DNA of 37,505 bases from Chloroflexota bacterium (lineage in GTDB: Bacteria; Chloroflexota; UBA5177): positions 1 through 37,505 of the forward strand of contig JANWJD010000021.1 in NCBI GenBank assembly GCA_025449555.1. The letters are read 5' to 3'. The number at the start of each line of letters is the position of its first letter. Position 1 is the stretch's first letter. A program made the position numbers and the translations under genes. The notes under the pieces are model-generated. The model worked only from the letters and a program-made list of their open reading frames with translations. It was not told the DNA's origin and did not search any database. Below are positions 22,797 to 31,449 of the stretch, one piece after another.

Positions 22797-23661
22797 GTCC
22801 CAATCCGCGGCCCCGGAGCTCAGCCGGCCGGTCAGGGTCGACTCAGTGTTGCGGTGGGCCAGAGGGAGTCTGGCTCCTTCAGTGACTGCGTCCCTGGATG
22901 CCGCTCTGTTACTCGGTCACCTGCTGGGCAGAGAGCGCTCGTGGGTTCTGGCCCATGGTGATAGTCCCCTCACGGCAGAGGTCGATGCCGGATACCGCGA
23001 ACTGATCGGGCAGCGCGCCCTGGGCGTTCCGGTCGCCTACCTGCGCGGCTTCTGTGAATGGTTCGGCATGAAACTAAGGGTGACTCCCGACGTCTTGGTG
23101 CCGCGCCCGGAAACCGAGCTGCTGGTGGAACAGGCGCTGCGTGTGGCGCATGACACCAACGCTCGTGTGTTGGCCGACGTGGGCACCGGGAGTGGTGCCA
23201 TCGCAATTCAACTGGCCCGTTCTCTGCCCGAGGCCCGAATCGTCGGCACTGACTCGAGCGCGTCTGCCCTGGAAGTCGCTCGTTACAATGCGGCGGCACT
23301 GGGTGTGCGAGACCGCATTTCCTGGCTGGAGGGCGACTTACTCGAGCCGCTTGATTCCGAACCGGATCTGCTGGTAGCCAACTTGCCGTACCTCTCTGAG
23401 GCCGATATGCAAGACCTCGATCGGGATGTCCGTCATGAACCGGCGTCGGCATTGTACGGCGGTGTCGACGGTCTCGATCTTTACCGCGCACTGTTCCGGC
23501 AACGGCACACGCGTGGCTGGACCGCCCCGGTCGTGATCGAAATCGACCCGCGCCAGACATCCGCCCTGAAAACCATGCTGCGAGACTATGTGAGCGAGGC
23601 AGCCGTGACGGTGCATGACGAATACGCCGGTCACGATCGAATTCTCGTCGTCGAAGCCTGA
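22789..23661 (+). CDS. prmC: Release factor glutamine methyltransferase PrmC (HemK)
   Basis: PrmC methylates the GGQ glutamine of release factors with S-adenosylmethionine. The 290-aa protein has an N-terminal helical RF-binding domain and a Rossmann methyltransferase domain with VLVPRPETE, the SAM loop DVGTGSGAIAIQLAR and the catalytic tetrapeptide. The usual NPPY is NLPY here (VANLPYLSEADM); the catalytic Asn and Tyr are kept. The start is TTG at 22789, overlapping the prfA end, which fits translational coupling; Shine-Dalgarno support is weak. Confidence 0.96.
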   Translation: MDKSQSAAPELSRPVRVDSVLRWARGSLAPSVTASLDAALLLGHLLGRERSWVLAHGDSPLTAEVDAGYRELIGQRALGVPVAYLRGFCEWFGMKLRVTPDVLVPRPETELLVEQALRVAHDTNARVLADVGTGSGAIAIQLARSLPEARIVGTDSSASALEVARYNAAALGVRDRISWLEGDLLEPLDSEPDLLVANLPYLSEADMQDLDRDVRHEPASALYGGVDGLDLYRALFRQRHTRGWTAPVVIEIDPRQTSALKTMLRDYVSEAAVTVHDEYAGHDRILVVEA

Positions 23662-23665
23662 CTGC

Positions 23666-24364
23666 ATGTCCCTTCAGCTTGCTAAAAGCGGTTCGCCGGC
23701 TATCCTGGACGGGTCTGATCCGGCTGCCATCGTGGAAGCCGGTAGGCTCCTGCGCCAGGGACTGATTGTCGTCATTCCCACCGACACCGGTTACGCCATA
23801 GCCGCCGACTTATTTCATCCCACCGCGGTCGACCGCGTGTACGACATCAAACAGCGCGATGCTGCCTTGCGACTGCCGGTGCATCTCCCAACGGCGGCCG
23901 ACCTTCCTCTGGTTGCTTCCGATGTGCCTGCCATCGCCTGGCGTCTGATCGCTAAATTCTGGCCGGGCCCATTGTCGCTCGTCCTGCCGGCGCGAAATTC
24001 GGTGCCGCGCTCGGTAACGGGCGGCCGGGGCACCGTGGCTATACGCGTTCCGAATGGCCGCGTCTGCCTGCAGCTGCTGCAGTTTCTGGGCGAGCCGGTA
24101 ACCGGGACCAGCGCCAACCTCAGCGGCCAACCCGGCGCCCTCACCGCAGCGGAGGCCATTGCCCAGCTCGGCACGACCGTGGACGCGATCCTGGTGGACG
24201 ACACGGCGGTCGTTCACCGCGTAGCGTCTACCGTCGCGGGGCTCAAGGACGGCACACTGACCATTCTGCGCGAAGGAGTACTCAGCGGGGACACATTGCG
24301 CGCAGCGATGGCCCCCCGCGTGGCGGTCCAGACGCAATTGATTGCAAGCCGGAACCGGCGATAA
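23666..24364 (+). CDS. L-threonylcarbamoyladenylate synthase (Sua5/YrdC/TsaC family)
   Basis: The enzyme makes threonylcarbamoyl-AMP from threonine, bicarbonate and ATP, the precursor for the t6A37 modification of ANN-decoding tRNAs. The 232-aa protein has the YrdC fold marks: GLIVVIPTDTGYAIAADLF, the KQRD helix, FWPGPLSLVLP and the ATP-site TGTSANLSGQPG. It is nearer the short TsaC type, without the full Sua5 C-terminal domain. The KRxxxKPL-type basic patch is weak (IKQRDAALRLPVHL). The start was set to ATG 23666, 4 bp after prmC, because the frame extending to 23615 overlaps prmC and is not family-like. It is the last gene of the rpmE/prfA cluster before the hairpin at 24420. Confidence 0.93.
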   Translation: MSLQLAKSGSPAILDGSDPAAIVEAGRLLRQGLIVVIPTDTGYAIAADLFHPTAVDRVYDIKQRDAALRLPVHLPTAADLPLVASDVPAIAWRLIAKFWPGPLSLVLPARNSVPRSVTGGRGTVAIRVPNGRVCLQLLQFLGEPVTGTSANLSGQPGALTAAEAIAQLGTTVDAILVDDTAVVHRVASTVAGLKDGTLTILREGVLSGDTLRAAMAPRVAVQTQLIASRNRR

Positions 24365-24367
24365 AAT
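24338..24367 (+). promoter_or_regulatory. Possible valS promoter at the end of the preceding gene
   Basis: TTGATT (24338-24343) and TAAAAT (24362-24367), 18 bp apart, overlap the stop codon of the threonylcarbamoyl-AMP synthase gene. Start would be near 24374, placing a terminator-like hairpin inside the valS leader. Confidence 0.4.
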
Positions 24368-24419
24368 GGGAAGCCCCGACCGGACCCTGAACTGACAAGA
24401 CCACTGTGACAGCACGATG

Positions 24420-24455
24420 GCCTCTGTCGTCGCTTCGACGGCAAGAGGCTTTTAT
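24420..24455 (+). terminator. Terminator-type hairpin in the valS leader (operon end or attenuator)
   Basis: GCCTCT-GTCGTCG-CTT-CGACGGC-a-AGAGGC pairs into a 13-bp stem with a single bulged A and a 3-nt loop, followed by TTTTAT. It ends 22 bp before the valS ATG. That leaves almost no room for a promoter between hairpin and gene, so an attenuator controlled from an upstream promoter is at least as likely as a plain operon terminator. The 55 nt before it are too short for a classical T-box, and no T-box sequence is visible. Confidence 0.75.
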
Positions 24456-24476
24456 CGTATCGGAAGGATGACGTGC

Positions 24477-27164
24477 ATGACGAGCAAGACCGAGCGGAGT
24501 AACCAACTGGCCGCTCGCTACGATCCGGCCGCCGTGGAAACACGTTGGTACGAGATTTGGGAGCGCCGAGGCTACTTCGCGCCGGACCCGATCTCCGACG
24601 CACCCACGTTTGTCATTACGATTCCGCCGCCCAACGTCACGGGTGAGCTCCACCTGGGACACGCCTTGACCTACGGTATCGAGGACATCCTGGGACGGTT
24701 CAAGCGTATGCAGGGCTTCAATACGCTCCTGCTCCCTGGCACCGACCACGCCGGCATCGCAACCCAGAACGTGGTCGAGAAACAACTGGCACGCGAAGGA
24801 CTTAGCCGCCACGAGCTCGGCCGGGAGAAGTTCGTCGAACGAGTGTGGCAGTGGAAAGAGCAGTATGCCGAGAACATCCGGCAGCAGTTCCGCGCCATGG
24901 GCTTCGGCTTCGATTGGAGCCGGGAACGCTTCACCATGGATGAGGCGTACGTCGACGCGGTCCACGAATTCTTCATTCGCCTCTACAACGAGGGCCAGAT
25001 CTATCGTGGCTGGCGTGTCATCAACTGGTGTCCCCGCTGCCAATCCGCCATTTCCGACATCGAAGTCGAAGATGTGGAGCGGCAGGACCCGCTCTATTAC
25101 CTGCGCTACCCCATGTCGGATGGCACGGGCGAAATCGTCGTCGCCACCGTCCGCCCCGAAACCATCCTGGGAGACGTGGCCGTAGCCGTGCATCCGGACG
25201 ATCCTCGTTACGCCGGTTACATCGGTCGGTCCGTCGAACTGCCTTTGTTGGGGCGAGAACTCTCGGTGGTAGCGGATGCCATGGTGGATCGAGCATTCGG
25301 AACCGGGGCGGTCAAAATAACTCCGGCCCACGACTTTAACGACTTCGAGGTTGCCGAACGTCACGCTCTCGACCGTCCGATCGCCATCAGTCCCGAGGGA
25401 ATCATCACTGAAGTCGGCGGTCCGTACGCCGGACAGTCGGTAGAGCAGGCAAAGGAGTCTGTTCTTCGCGATCTAAAAGCGAACGGCTACCTGGTGAAAA
25501 TCGAACCCCACGATCACCGCGTGCCGACCTGCGATCGCTGTGGCACCTTGCTGGAACCGTTGCTCTCGGAGCAGTGGTTCATGCGCATGGAGAAACTGGC
25601 CACCCCTGCAATCGAGGTGGTGCGGGACGGGCGGGTTCAGTTCGTCCCGGAGCGCTGGAGCCGGGTCTATCTCGACTGGATGGAGAACATCCGTCCCTGG
25701 ACCCTGTCGCGTCAGCTCTGGTGGGGGCACCGGATCCCGGTTTACTACTGCACCAACGGTCATGCAGTGGCCGCCAAGCGATGGCCCGACGCCTGCTCCG
25801 AGTGCGGCGCATCGATCGATCATCAGGACCCCGATGTACTCGACACCTGGTTCAGTTCCGCTCTCTGGCCGTTCGCGACGCTCGGTTGGCCGGAAGTCAC
25901 GGACGATCTCGAGCGGTACTATCCGACCTCATTCATGAACACGTCCAGTCAGATCCTGTACCTCTGGATCGCTCGTATGATCATGACTGGATTGAAATTC
26001 CGGGGCGATGTACCGTTTCCGCTGATCCTGATCAATCCGACCATCCTGAACAAGCACGGTCAGCGCATGAGCAAATCGCTCGGCACCGGCATCGATCCGC
26101 TCGAGCTGGTGCGCGCCTACGGGGCAGATGCGCTGCGCTTTGGCTTGATAACCTCTGGCAGCACGCACCAGCAGGACATTCGATTCTCCTCGGAACGAGT
26201 CGAACAGGCGCGCAATTTCGCCAATAAGGTCTGGAATATTGCGCGCTTCATTCTCTCGACGGAGGATGGTGACAACGGCACGGAGCTTGCCCTTGCGCCG
26301 GCCGATCGATGGATCCTGAGCCGCACGAATCGACTGGTCGAGGGTGTTACGACCGAATTGGAACGCTGCGAGTTCAGCGGTGCCGGCCAGCAACTGTACG
26401 ACTTCCTCTGGTCCGAGTTCGCCGACTGGTACCTGGAAATCGCCAAGATTCGACTGTACGACGAGTCAGATCGGATTGGCCGCCGCACGGTGCGTGCCGT
26501 GTTATGGACGGTGTTGCATCGCGCCCTGCGCCTGCTACACCCCTACATGCCTTTCCTGACTGAAGAGATATGGCAGCAACTGAGAACGTCGGCCACCTCC
26601 GCGGCGATCTCACTCGCCGGCTCGGACCATGGACTGCCGGAAAGCATCATGGTGGCCGGTTGGCCGTCGGGTGGACCGTACGATCCTGAGGCGGAAGCGC
26701 AGCTCGATCTCGTGCGTGAATCTATTCGCTCGGTGCGGGCAATTCGCTCTGAATACGGGGTCGATCCGGCCGCGTATGTCTCCGCCACGGTCAGCGGCGA
26801 ATCGATCGAGCCGATCCTGGCCTCGAACGCCCCGATCATCGAGCGTCTGGCCCGGCTGCGACCGCTCGAGGTGTACCGTACGATGGCTGAGAAGCCCGGT
26901 CGTGCTGCCGCACTTCTGGTCGGAGACGCGACCTTCTATCTACCTCTCTCCGAACTGACCGATATTCCGGCCGAACGGGAGCGACTCTCCCGCGAGCTCG
27001 ACGCGGCCCGCACCGCTCGTGCGTCGCTGACCGCGAAGCTGGCCAACCAACAGTTCGTCAGCCGGGCTCCCGCCGCGGTCGTCGAGCGCGAACAGGCCCG
27101 CGGGGAGGAACTCGACGAGAAGACACGTCGACTGCAAGAGAGATTGGAGTTGCTCGAGGCGTGA
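24477..27164 (+). CDS. valS: Valyl-tRNA synthetase
   Basis: This class I synthetase charges tRNA-Val. The 895-aa protein has the HIGH motif as HLGH in PPNVTGELHLGHAL, and KMSKS as RMSKS in NKHGQRMSKSLGTGIDP. The CP1 editing domain is present (VATVRPETILGDVAVAVHP; TPAHDFNDFEV), as are the anticodon-binding domain and the C-terminal coiled coil typical of ValRS (residues about 830-895, IPAERERLSRELDAA). The start was set to ATG 24477, with GGAAGG 9 nt upstream. In-frame ATGs at 24468 and 24417 exist; the latter lies inside the leader hairpin and would add a non-family extension with two Val codons. The rhomboid gene overlaps by 4 bp. Confidence 0.98.
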   Translation: MTSKTERSNQLAARYDPAAVETRWYEIWERRGYFAPDPISDAPTFVITIPPPNVTGELHLGHALTYGIEDILGRFKRMQGFNTLLLPGTDHAGIATQNVVEKQLAREGLSRHELGREKFVERVWQWKEQYAENIRQQFRAMGFGFDWSRERFTMDEAYVDAVHEFFIRLYNEGQIYRGWRVINWCPRCQSAISDIEVEDVERQDPLYYLRYPMSDGTGEIVVATVRPETILGDVAVAVHPDDPRYAGYIGRSVELPLLGRELSVVADAMVDRAFGTGAVKITPAHDFNDFEVAERHALDRPIAISPEGIITEVGGPYAGQSVEQAKESVLRDLKANGYLVKIEPHDHRVPTCDRCGTLLEPLLSEQWFMRMEKLATPAIEVVRDGRVQFVPERWSRVYLDWMENIRPWTLSRQLWWGHRIPVYYCTNGHAVAAKRWPDACSECGASIDHQDPDVLDTWFSSALWPFATLGWPEVTDDLERYYPTSFMNTSSQILYLWIARMIMTGLKFRGDVPFPLILINPTILNKHGQRMSKSLGTGIDPLELVRAYGADALRFGLITSGSTHQQDIRFSSERVEQARNFANKVWNIARFILSTEDGDNGTELALAPADRWILSRTNRLVEGVTTELERCEFSGAGQQLYDFLWSEFADWYLEIAKIRLYDESDRIGRRTVRAVLWTVLHRALRLLHPYMPFLTEEIWQQLRTSATSAAISLAGSDHGLPESIMVAGWPSGGPYDPEAEAQLDLVRESIRSVRAIRSEYGVDPAAYVSATVSGESIEPILASNAPIIERLARLRPLEVYRTMAEKPGRAAALLVGDATFYLPLSELTDIPAERERLSRELDAARTARASLTAKLANQQFVSRAPAAVVEREQARGEELDEKTRRLQERLELLEA

Positions 27165-28357
27165 TTGCGCCGAAATCTCAGCAAGAGTTTGTACGCACGG
27201 CTTCGCACGAGCTTCAGGCCGAAGGCGCGCACGTTCTATTCGACCGAACGATCGGGCCGCGGGTTCCGGAATGGCTTGGGTTCTGGGACGAAGTTCTGGT
27301 CAACGAGATGCCCGGAGCGGCTGCCCTTTCCGCCTTCATGCCAGGCGACGGGGCCGATGCTCGCACCCTACAGCAACGGGTCGACTCGCTCACCGCCGGC
27401 CTGGCCGACCTCGGGGTATTCCGTGGGGCATCCATCGCCCTGAATGTCGTCGTTACATTTACTACGTCCCCTGACGCCGGGTTGCGCCGGGCGGCAACCC
27501 ATCTCGTGCCCAGGGCCTACTTCCCGGGTCTCCGACCCCATGCGTACGTCGTGGACTTGGCGGCGAATGAAGTATCCGGTGGCCGCGGAACGGCCCTCCG
27601 GGAGGTGCTGGAACAGGCACTCCGCTCGTCGGCCGGACCAGTCGTCAACCAGCTCGAATTGGAGCAGCGCCGCACCCTCCACACCTCTCGCACCTCACAG
27701 TTTTACGACTTGATGCGTGGTCGCCAACCACTCGTAACCTCCGGCCTCGTGCTCGCCAATGTACTCATCTGTCTCGTGATGGTGCTTTCCAGTGGCAGCG
27801 CCGCCCTCACCACCGTATTGCACGGGGGACCCGTGGCAGACGGTACCGTTCGTTCCTGGGGAGCGCAGTCGCCCACGCTGATCGAACACGGTCAATGGTG
27901 GCGGCTCTTCACTGAGATGTTTCTGCACGCGAGCCTTACCCACATTCTGTTCAACATGGCTTCGCTCCTGGCCATCGGGACGCTGGCAGAGCGACTGTAC
28001 GGGAGTGCGAAATTTCTGGCGATCTACCTGGGGGCCGGATTGATCGGGTCCATCGTGAGCTTCTCGTTCTCCGTGGCTCAGGGCCACGTCAATATTCTGG
28101 GCGTGGGCGCCTCCGGGGCGATCTTCGGGGTGGCCGGAGCGCTGCTGACGGTACGGTTCCAGCAGTCCGACGTCATTCCGGCGGCGTTGCGTCGCAGAGT
28201 CTCGTCATCCATGGCGCCACTGGTTCTGATCAGCCTCTTCCTGGCTGCCGTCACACCGTATGTCGACAATTCCGCCCATCTCGGCGGATTACTCGGTGGA
28301 ATGATCCTCTCGTTCGCGTTCCCTCTGGTGAAAACCGCGCCGGCAGCGACGTCGTAG
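27161..28357 (+). CDS. Rhomboid-family intramembrane serine protease with long N-terminal extension
   Basis: This 398-aa protein has a C-terminal rhomboid core with the catalytic dyad Ser319 (GVGASGAIFG) and His373 (NSAHLGGLLGG) and the H-x3-N motif HILFN (261-265). About six membrane helices begin near residue 192. Rhomboids cut transmembrane helices of substrates within the lipid bilayer. The first 190 residues form a soluble domain I do not recognise, with an ordered hydrophobic pattern (ASIALNVVVTFTTS; HAYVVDLAANEV) like an alpha/beta sensor or binding domain. The start is GTG at 27161, overlapping the valS stop as GTGA, so it is translationally coupled to valS. No substrate can be named. 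Confidence 0.9.
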   Translation: MIAPKSQQEFVRTASHELQAEGAHVLFDRTIGPRVPEWLGFWDEVLVNEMPGAAALSAFMPGDGADARTLQQRVDSLTAGLADLGVFRGASIALNVVVTFTTSPDAGLRRAATHLVPRAYFPGLRPHAYVVDLAANEVSGGRGTALREVLEQALRSSAGPVVNQLELEQRRTLHTSRTSQFYDLMRGRQPLVTSGLVLANVLICLVMVLSSGSAALTTVLHGGPVADGTVRSWGAQSPTLIEHGQWWRLFTEMFLHASLTHILFNMASLLAIGTLAERLYGSAKFLAIYLGAGLIGSIVSFSFSVAQGHVNILGVGASGAIFGVAGALLTVRFQQSDVIPAALRRRVSSSMAPLVLISLFLAAVTPYVDNSAHLGGLLGGMILSFAFPLVKTAPAATS

Positions 28358-28439
28358 GTGACCGGGAGCACCACCCGGGATTGGCCGGCTAGCGAGTTCG
28401 GCCCTATCATTGACCGTTGCCCGGAAAGGAAAGCCTGCC

Positions 28440-31271
28440 GTGAATGACGGAATGCGGGTCATGATGGTGGATGGACATGCACTGGTCCACCGTGCATTCC
28501 ATGCCTTGCCGGAGGATCTCTCGACCTCCTCCGGCGAGCCCACGAATGCCGTTCTGGGTTTCACGAACATCGTGCTCAAAGAGGTTGCGGAGCTCCATCC
28601 CACCCACATCCTCATGGCCATGGATCGTCCGATTCCAACCTTTCGTCACGATAGATTCGCGGCCTATAAAGCCACGCGTCCGGCCACACCGCATCCGCTA
28701 CGCATACAGTTCCGCCGGGTGCGCGAGGTAGCCGAGGCACTGCATATGTCGATTTACGAGCTCGACGGGTACGAGGCGGACGATGTCCTCGGAACGCTGG
28801 CTGGCGAAGCAGAGCGACAGGGGGTGCAAACTGTTATCGTCACCGGCGATCTCGACGCGCTGCAACTCGTGACCGACCAGGTACGCGTCCTGACACCGGG
28901 ACGTGGTATCGCAGAGACGACCATGTACGATGTCCCAGCTGTGGTCGCGCGCTACGGCATCCAACCTCGTCAATTGCCCGATTGGAAGGCTCTGGTCGGC
29001 GACACGTCGGACAATATCCCCGGCGTGAAGGGGATCGGGACCAAAGGCGCCTCCAAACTGATCGCGCAATACCAAAATTTGGAGGGAGTCTACTCTCACC
29101 TCGACGAACTGCCGGCAAGACAAAGAGAGTTGCTCGAAACGGGGCACGATCAGGCCTTCGAGAGTCGCGAGCTGGCCACGATTGTGCGTGATGCACCGGT
29201 CAAGCTCGATCTCGAGGAAACCAGATACACCGGCGGTGACCGCGCGCGGCTGATCGAGCTGTTTCGAGACCTCGAGTTCTATAGCCTGATCGACCGCGTA
29301 CAGGGCACGTTGCCCCGCCCGCCGGCGTCCGCGCGCATCACTAGGCCGGGAGACCCTCAACAACTCGGCATGTTTGCCGACGGCTTCGAAATCGGCCCTG
29401 CCGAAAACGGCCGACTGTTCCCGGAAGACGCTCTAGCCGGGTCGACTGTCCAGTCAGGAACCGAGACCCGAATCGTGCGCGACGTCGCCGACCTGGACGC
29501 CCTGATGCACGAGCTGTCTCAGGTTGAGAACTTTGCCTTCGATACCGAGACCACCAGCACGGATCCGCTGCGCGCCAAACTGGTGGGGCTGTCCTTTGCG
29601 ACGGTCCCCCGCCGAGGATGGTACGTCCCCGTGGGACACGCCGAAGGGGCTCAACTCGAGCTCGATTTGGTTCTCAAGCGACTGCGTCCGCTGCTGGCCG
29701 ATCCTCAGCGCGGCAAGATCGGACACAACCTCAAGTACGACTACGCGGTGATGAGCGGCTATGGAATCGTCGTTCAAGGCATGTCTTTCGACACTATGGT
29801 CGCCGCCTATCTCACCAACCCCACGGGGCGTAATCTCTCATTGACCGCCCTTGCGTTGTCGAAGCTCAACGTCGAGATGATTCCGATCGAGGCCTTGATC
29901 GGCCGGGGCAAGAACCAGATCACCATGGATCTGGTCGACATCGACACCGCGGGCATCTACGCCGGCGAAGACGCCGCGGTCTCTTTCGAGCTCAAAGCAG
30001 TGTTGCAGAGCGAACTCGAAGCCAACAGCTTGACCAACCTCCTGCGGGAGGTCGAGATGCCGCTGGTGCGGGTCCTGGCCGATATGGAATTGACCGGGGT
30101 CAAGCTCGATATCTCCGTACTCCGGCTCATGTCGGAAGAGATGGGCGAAACGATCCAACGCCTGGAGGCTCGCATCTACGAGATCGCCGACCGCCCCTTC
30201 AATATCAATTCGACCCAGCAACTCGGTAACTTGCTGTTCGTGGAGCTCAAACTCCCGTCGGGCCGGCGCACCAAAACCGGATACTCCACCGACAACGAGG
30301 TGCTCGAAGGTCTCAGAGGCAAACATGAAATCGTGGACCAGATCCTCGAGTATCGACAACTCATCAAGCTCCGCAACACCTACGTCGACGCTTTGCCGTC
30401 ACTGATAAACCCGGAAACGGGTCGGGTACACACCGACTTCAATCAGTGCGCCACGGCCACCGGACGCCTGAGCTCGTCAAACCCCAACTTGCAGAACATA
30501 CCGATTCGGGGAGAAATCGGGCGAAGGATCAGGCGCGCATTCATCCCACTGGAGAAGGACCACGTGCTCCTGGCGGCGGATTACTCCCAGATCGAACTCC
30601 GCATCCTGGCGTCCATGTCGCATGATCCGCGACTGATGCAAGCCTTTTTGACTGGAGAAGACGTGCACCGTGCCACCGCTTCGGCGGTCTTCGGCGTTCC
30701 GCCGGAGGCAGTCACCTCGGACCAACGACGGATCGCCAAGGTGGTCAACTTTGGCATCATCTACGGGATCGGAGAGAACCGGCTGGCCCACGAAACCGGC
30801 ATTTCACGCGCCGAAGCCGGCGAGTTCATTGCCGGCTACAACCGGACCTATGCCGGCGTGAAGCTGTTTATGGACGACATGCGCAAGCGAGCCGCTTTGC
30901 ATGGCTACGTCTCTACCTTGTTGCATCGGAGGCGCTACATTCCCGAAATTCACTCCACGAACCCCGGGATTCGTACCGCCGCCGAGCGTGCCGCTATCAA
31001 CATGCCGATTCAGGGGACCGCCGCCGACGCCATTAAGCTGGCGATGATTCGACTCGATGCACAGCTCAAAGCCCGATTCCCGGGTGCGCGCATGGTGTTG
31101 CAGGTGCACGATGAGCTCGTGTTTGACGTTCCTGTGGAACTCGTGTCCGAGGTTTCAGGAGTTGTCCAGGATCTGATGGAGCATGCACTTCCGCTCGAAG
31201 TGCCGCTCGAAGTCGAGATGAAAGTCGGCGACGACTGGTACGACATGGCACCACTCGATCGCGTCGCGTGA
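28440..31271 (+). CDS. polA: DNA polymerase I with 5'-3' and active-type 3'-5' exonuclease domains
   Basis: This 943-aa three-domain enzyme works in Okazaki fragment processing and DNA repair. The 5'-3' nuclease domain (1-300) has DGHALVHRAFHALP, GYEADDVLG and VGDTSDNIPGVKGIG. The proofreading domain keeps all metal residues: FAFDTETTSTDP, GHNLKYDYAVM and YAGEDAAVSF. The polymerase domain has motifs A (AADYSQIELRILASM), B (RRIAKVVNFGIIYGIG) and C (QVHDELVFDV). Many related thermophile enzymes lost proofreading, so its retention is worth noting. The start chosen is GTG at 28440, with GAAAGGAAAG 6 nt upstream; a TTG at 28410 in the same frame is a weaker option. Confidence 0.98.
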   Translation: MNDGMRVMMVDGHALVHRAFHALPEDLSTSSGEPTNAVLGFTNIVLKEVAELHPTHILMAMDRPIPTFRHDRFAAYKATRPATPHPLRIQFRRVREVAEALHMSIYELDGYEADDVLGTLAGEAERQGVQTVIVTGDLDALQLVTDQVRVLTPGRGIAETTMYDVPAVVARYGIQPRQLPDWKALVGDTSDNIPGVKGIGTKGASKLIAQYQNLEGVYSHLDELPARQRELLETGHDQAFESRELATIVRDAPVKLDLEETRYTGGDRARLIELFRDLEFYSLIDRVQGTLPRPPASARITRPGDPQQLGMFADGFEIGPAENGRLFPEDALAGSTVQSGTETRIVRDVADLDALMHELSQVENFAFDTETTSTDPLRAKLVGLSFATVPRRGWYVPVGHAEGAQLELDLVLKRLRPLLADPQRGKIGHNLKYDYAVMSGYGIVVQGMSFDTMVAAYLTNPTGRNLSLTALALSKLNVEMIPIEALIGRGKNQITMDLVDIDTAGIYAGEDAAVSFELKAVLQSELEANSLTNLLREVEMPLVRVLADMELTGVKLDISVLRLMSEEMGETIQRLEARIYEIADRPFNINSTQQLGNLLFVELKLPSGRRTKTGYSTDNEVLEGLRGKHEIVDQILEYRQLIKLRNTYVDALPSLINPETGRVHTDFNQCATATGRLSSSNPNLQNIPIRGEIGRRIRRAFIPLEKDHVLLAADYSQIELRILASMSHDPRLMQAFLTGEDVHRATASAVFGVPPEAVTSDQRRIAKVVNFGIIYGIGENRLAHETGISRAEAGEFIAGYNRTYAGVKLFMDDMRKRAALHGYVSTLLHRRRYIPEIHSTNPGIRTAAERAAINMPIQGTAADAIKLAMIRLDAQLKARFPGARMVLQVHDELVFDVPVELVSEVSGVVQDLMEHALPLEVPLEVEMKVGDDWYDMAPLDRVA

Positions 31272-31387
31272 AGTCACGGCCGAAGTTCCGGAGCAGTTCG
31301 TAGGCCGGTCGCTCCGTCGCCGGCACAGTCGCTCTCCCTCGCAACACGATGTTCGTGGTCGCCACCATTCGCGGCCAAATCCGTAGG

Positions 31388-31407
31388 GGCAGGCCGGCGT
31401 GCCTGCC
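31388..31407. repeat. Palindrome GGCAGGC-N6-GCCTGCC in the polA/DUF2851 gap
   Basis: This perfect 7-bp inverted repeat lies between two convergent genes and is preceded by CCGTAGG. No T-tract follows on either strand. It resembles GTAGGGGC-type short palindromes that I recall being dispersed in some Chloroflexota genomes, but only one copy is seen here. It may be a weak bidirectional terminator. The rest of the 178-bp convergent gap holds nothing recognisable. Confidence 0.4.
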
Positions 31408-31449
31408 GCTTTCGAACAACGCCGGGATCTTGCGCACATGCGAATGGTG

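Noticed and set aside
24365-24476. T-box riboswitch in the valS leader
   Set aside because: Only about 55 nt precede the terminator hairpin, and no specifier stem or T-box sequence can be found.
31066-31449. Open minus frame continuing past the UGA of the DUF2851 gene, considered as Sec read-through
   Set aside because: The family ends near the Cys cluster, the extension runs into antisense polA sequence, and no hairpin is obvious after the UGA.
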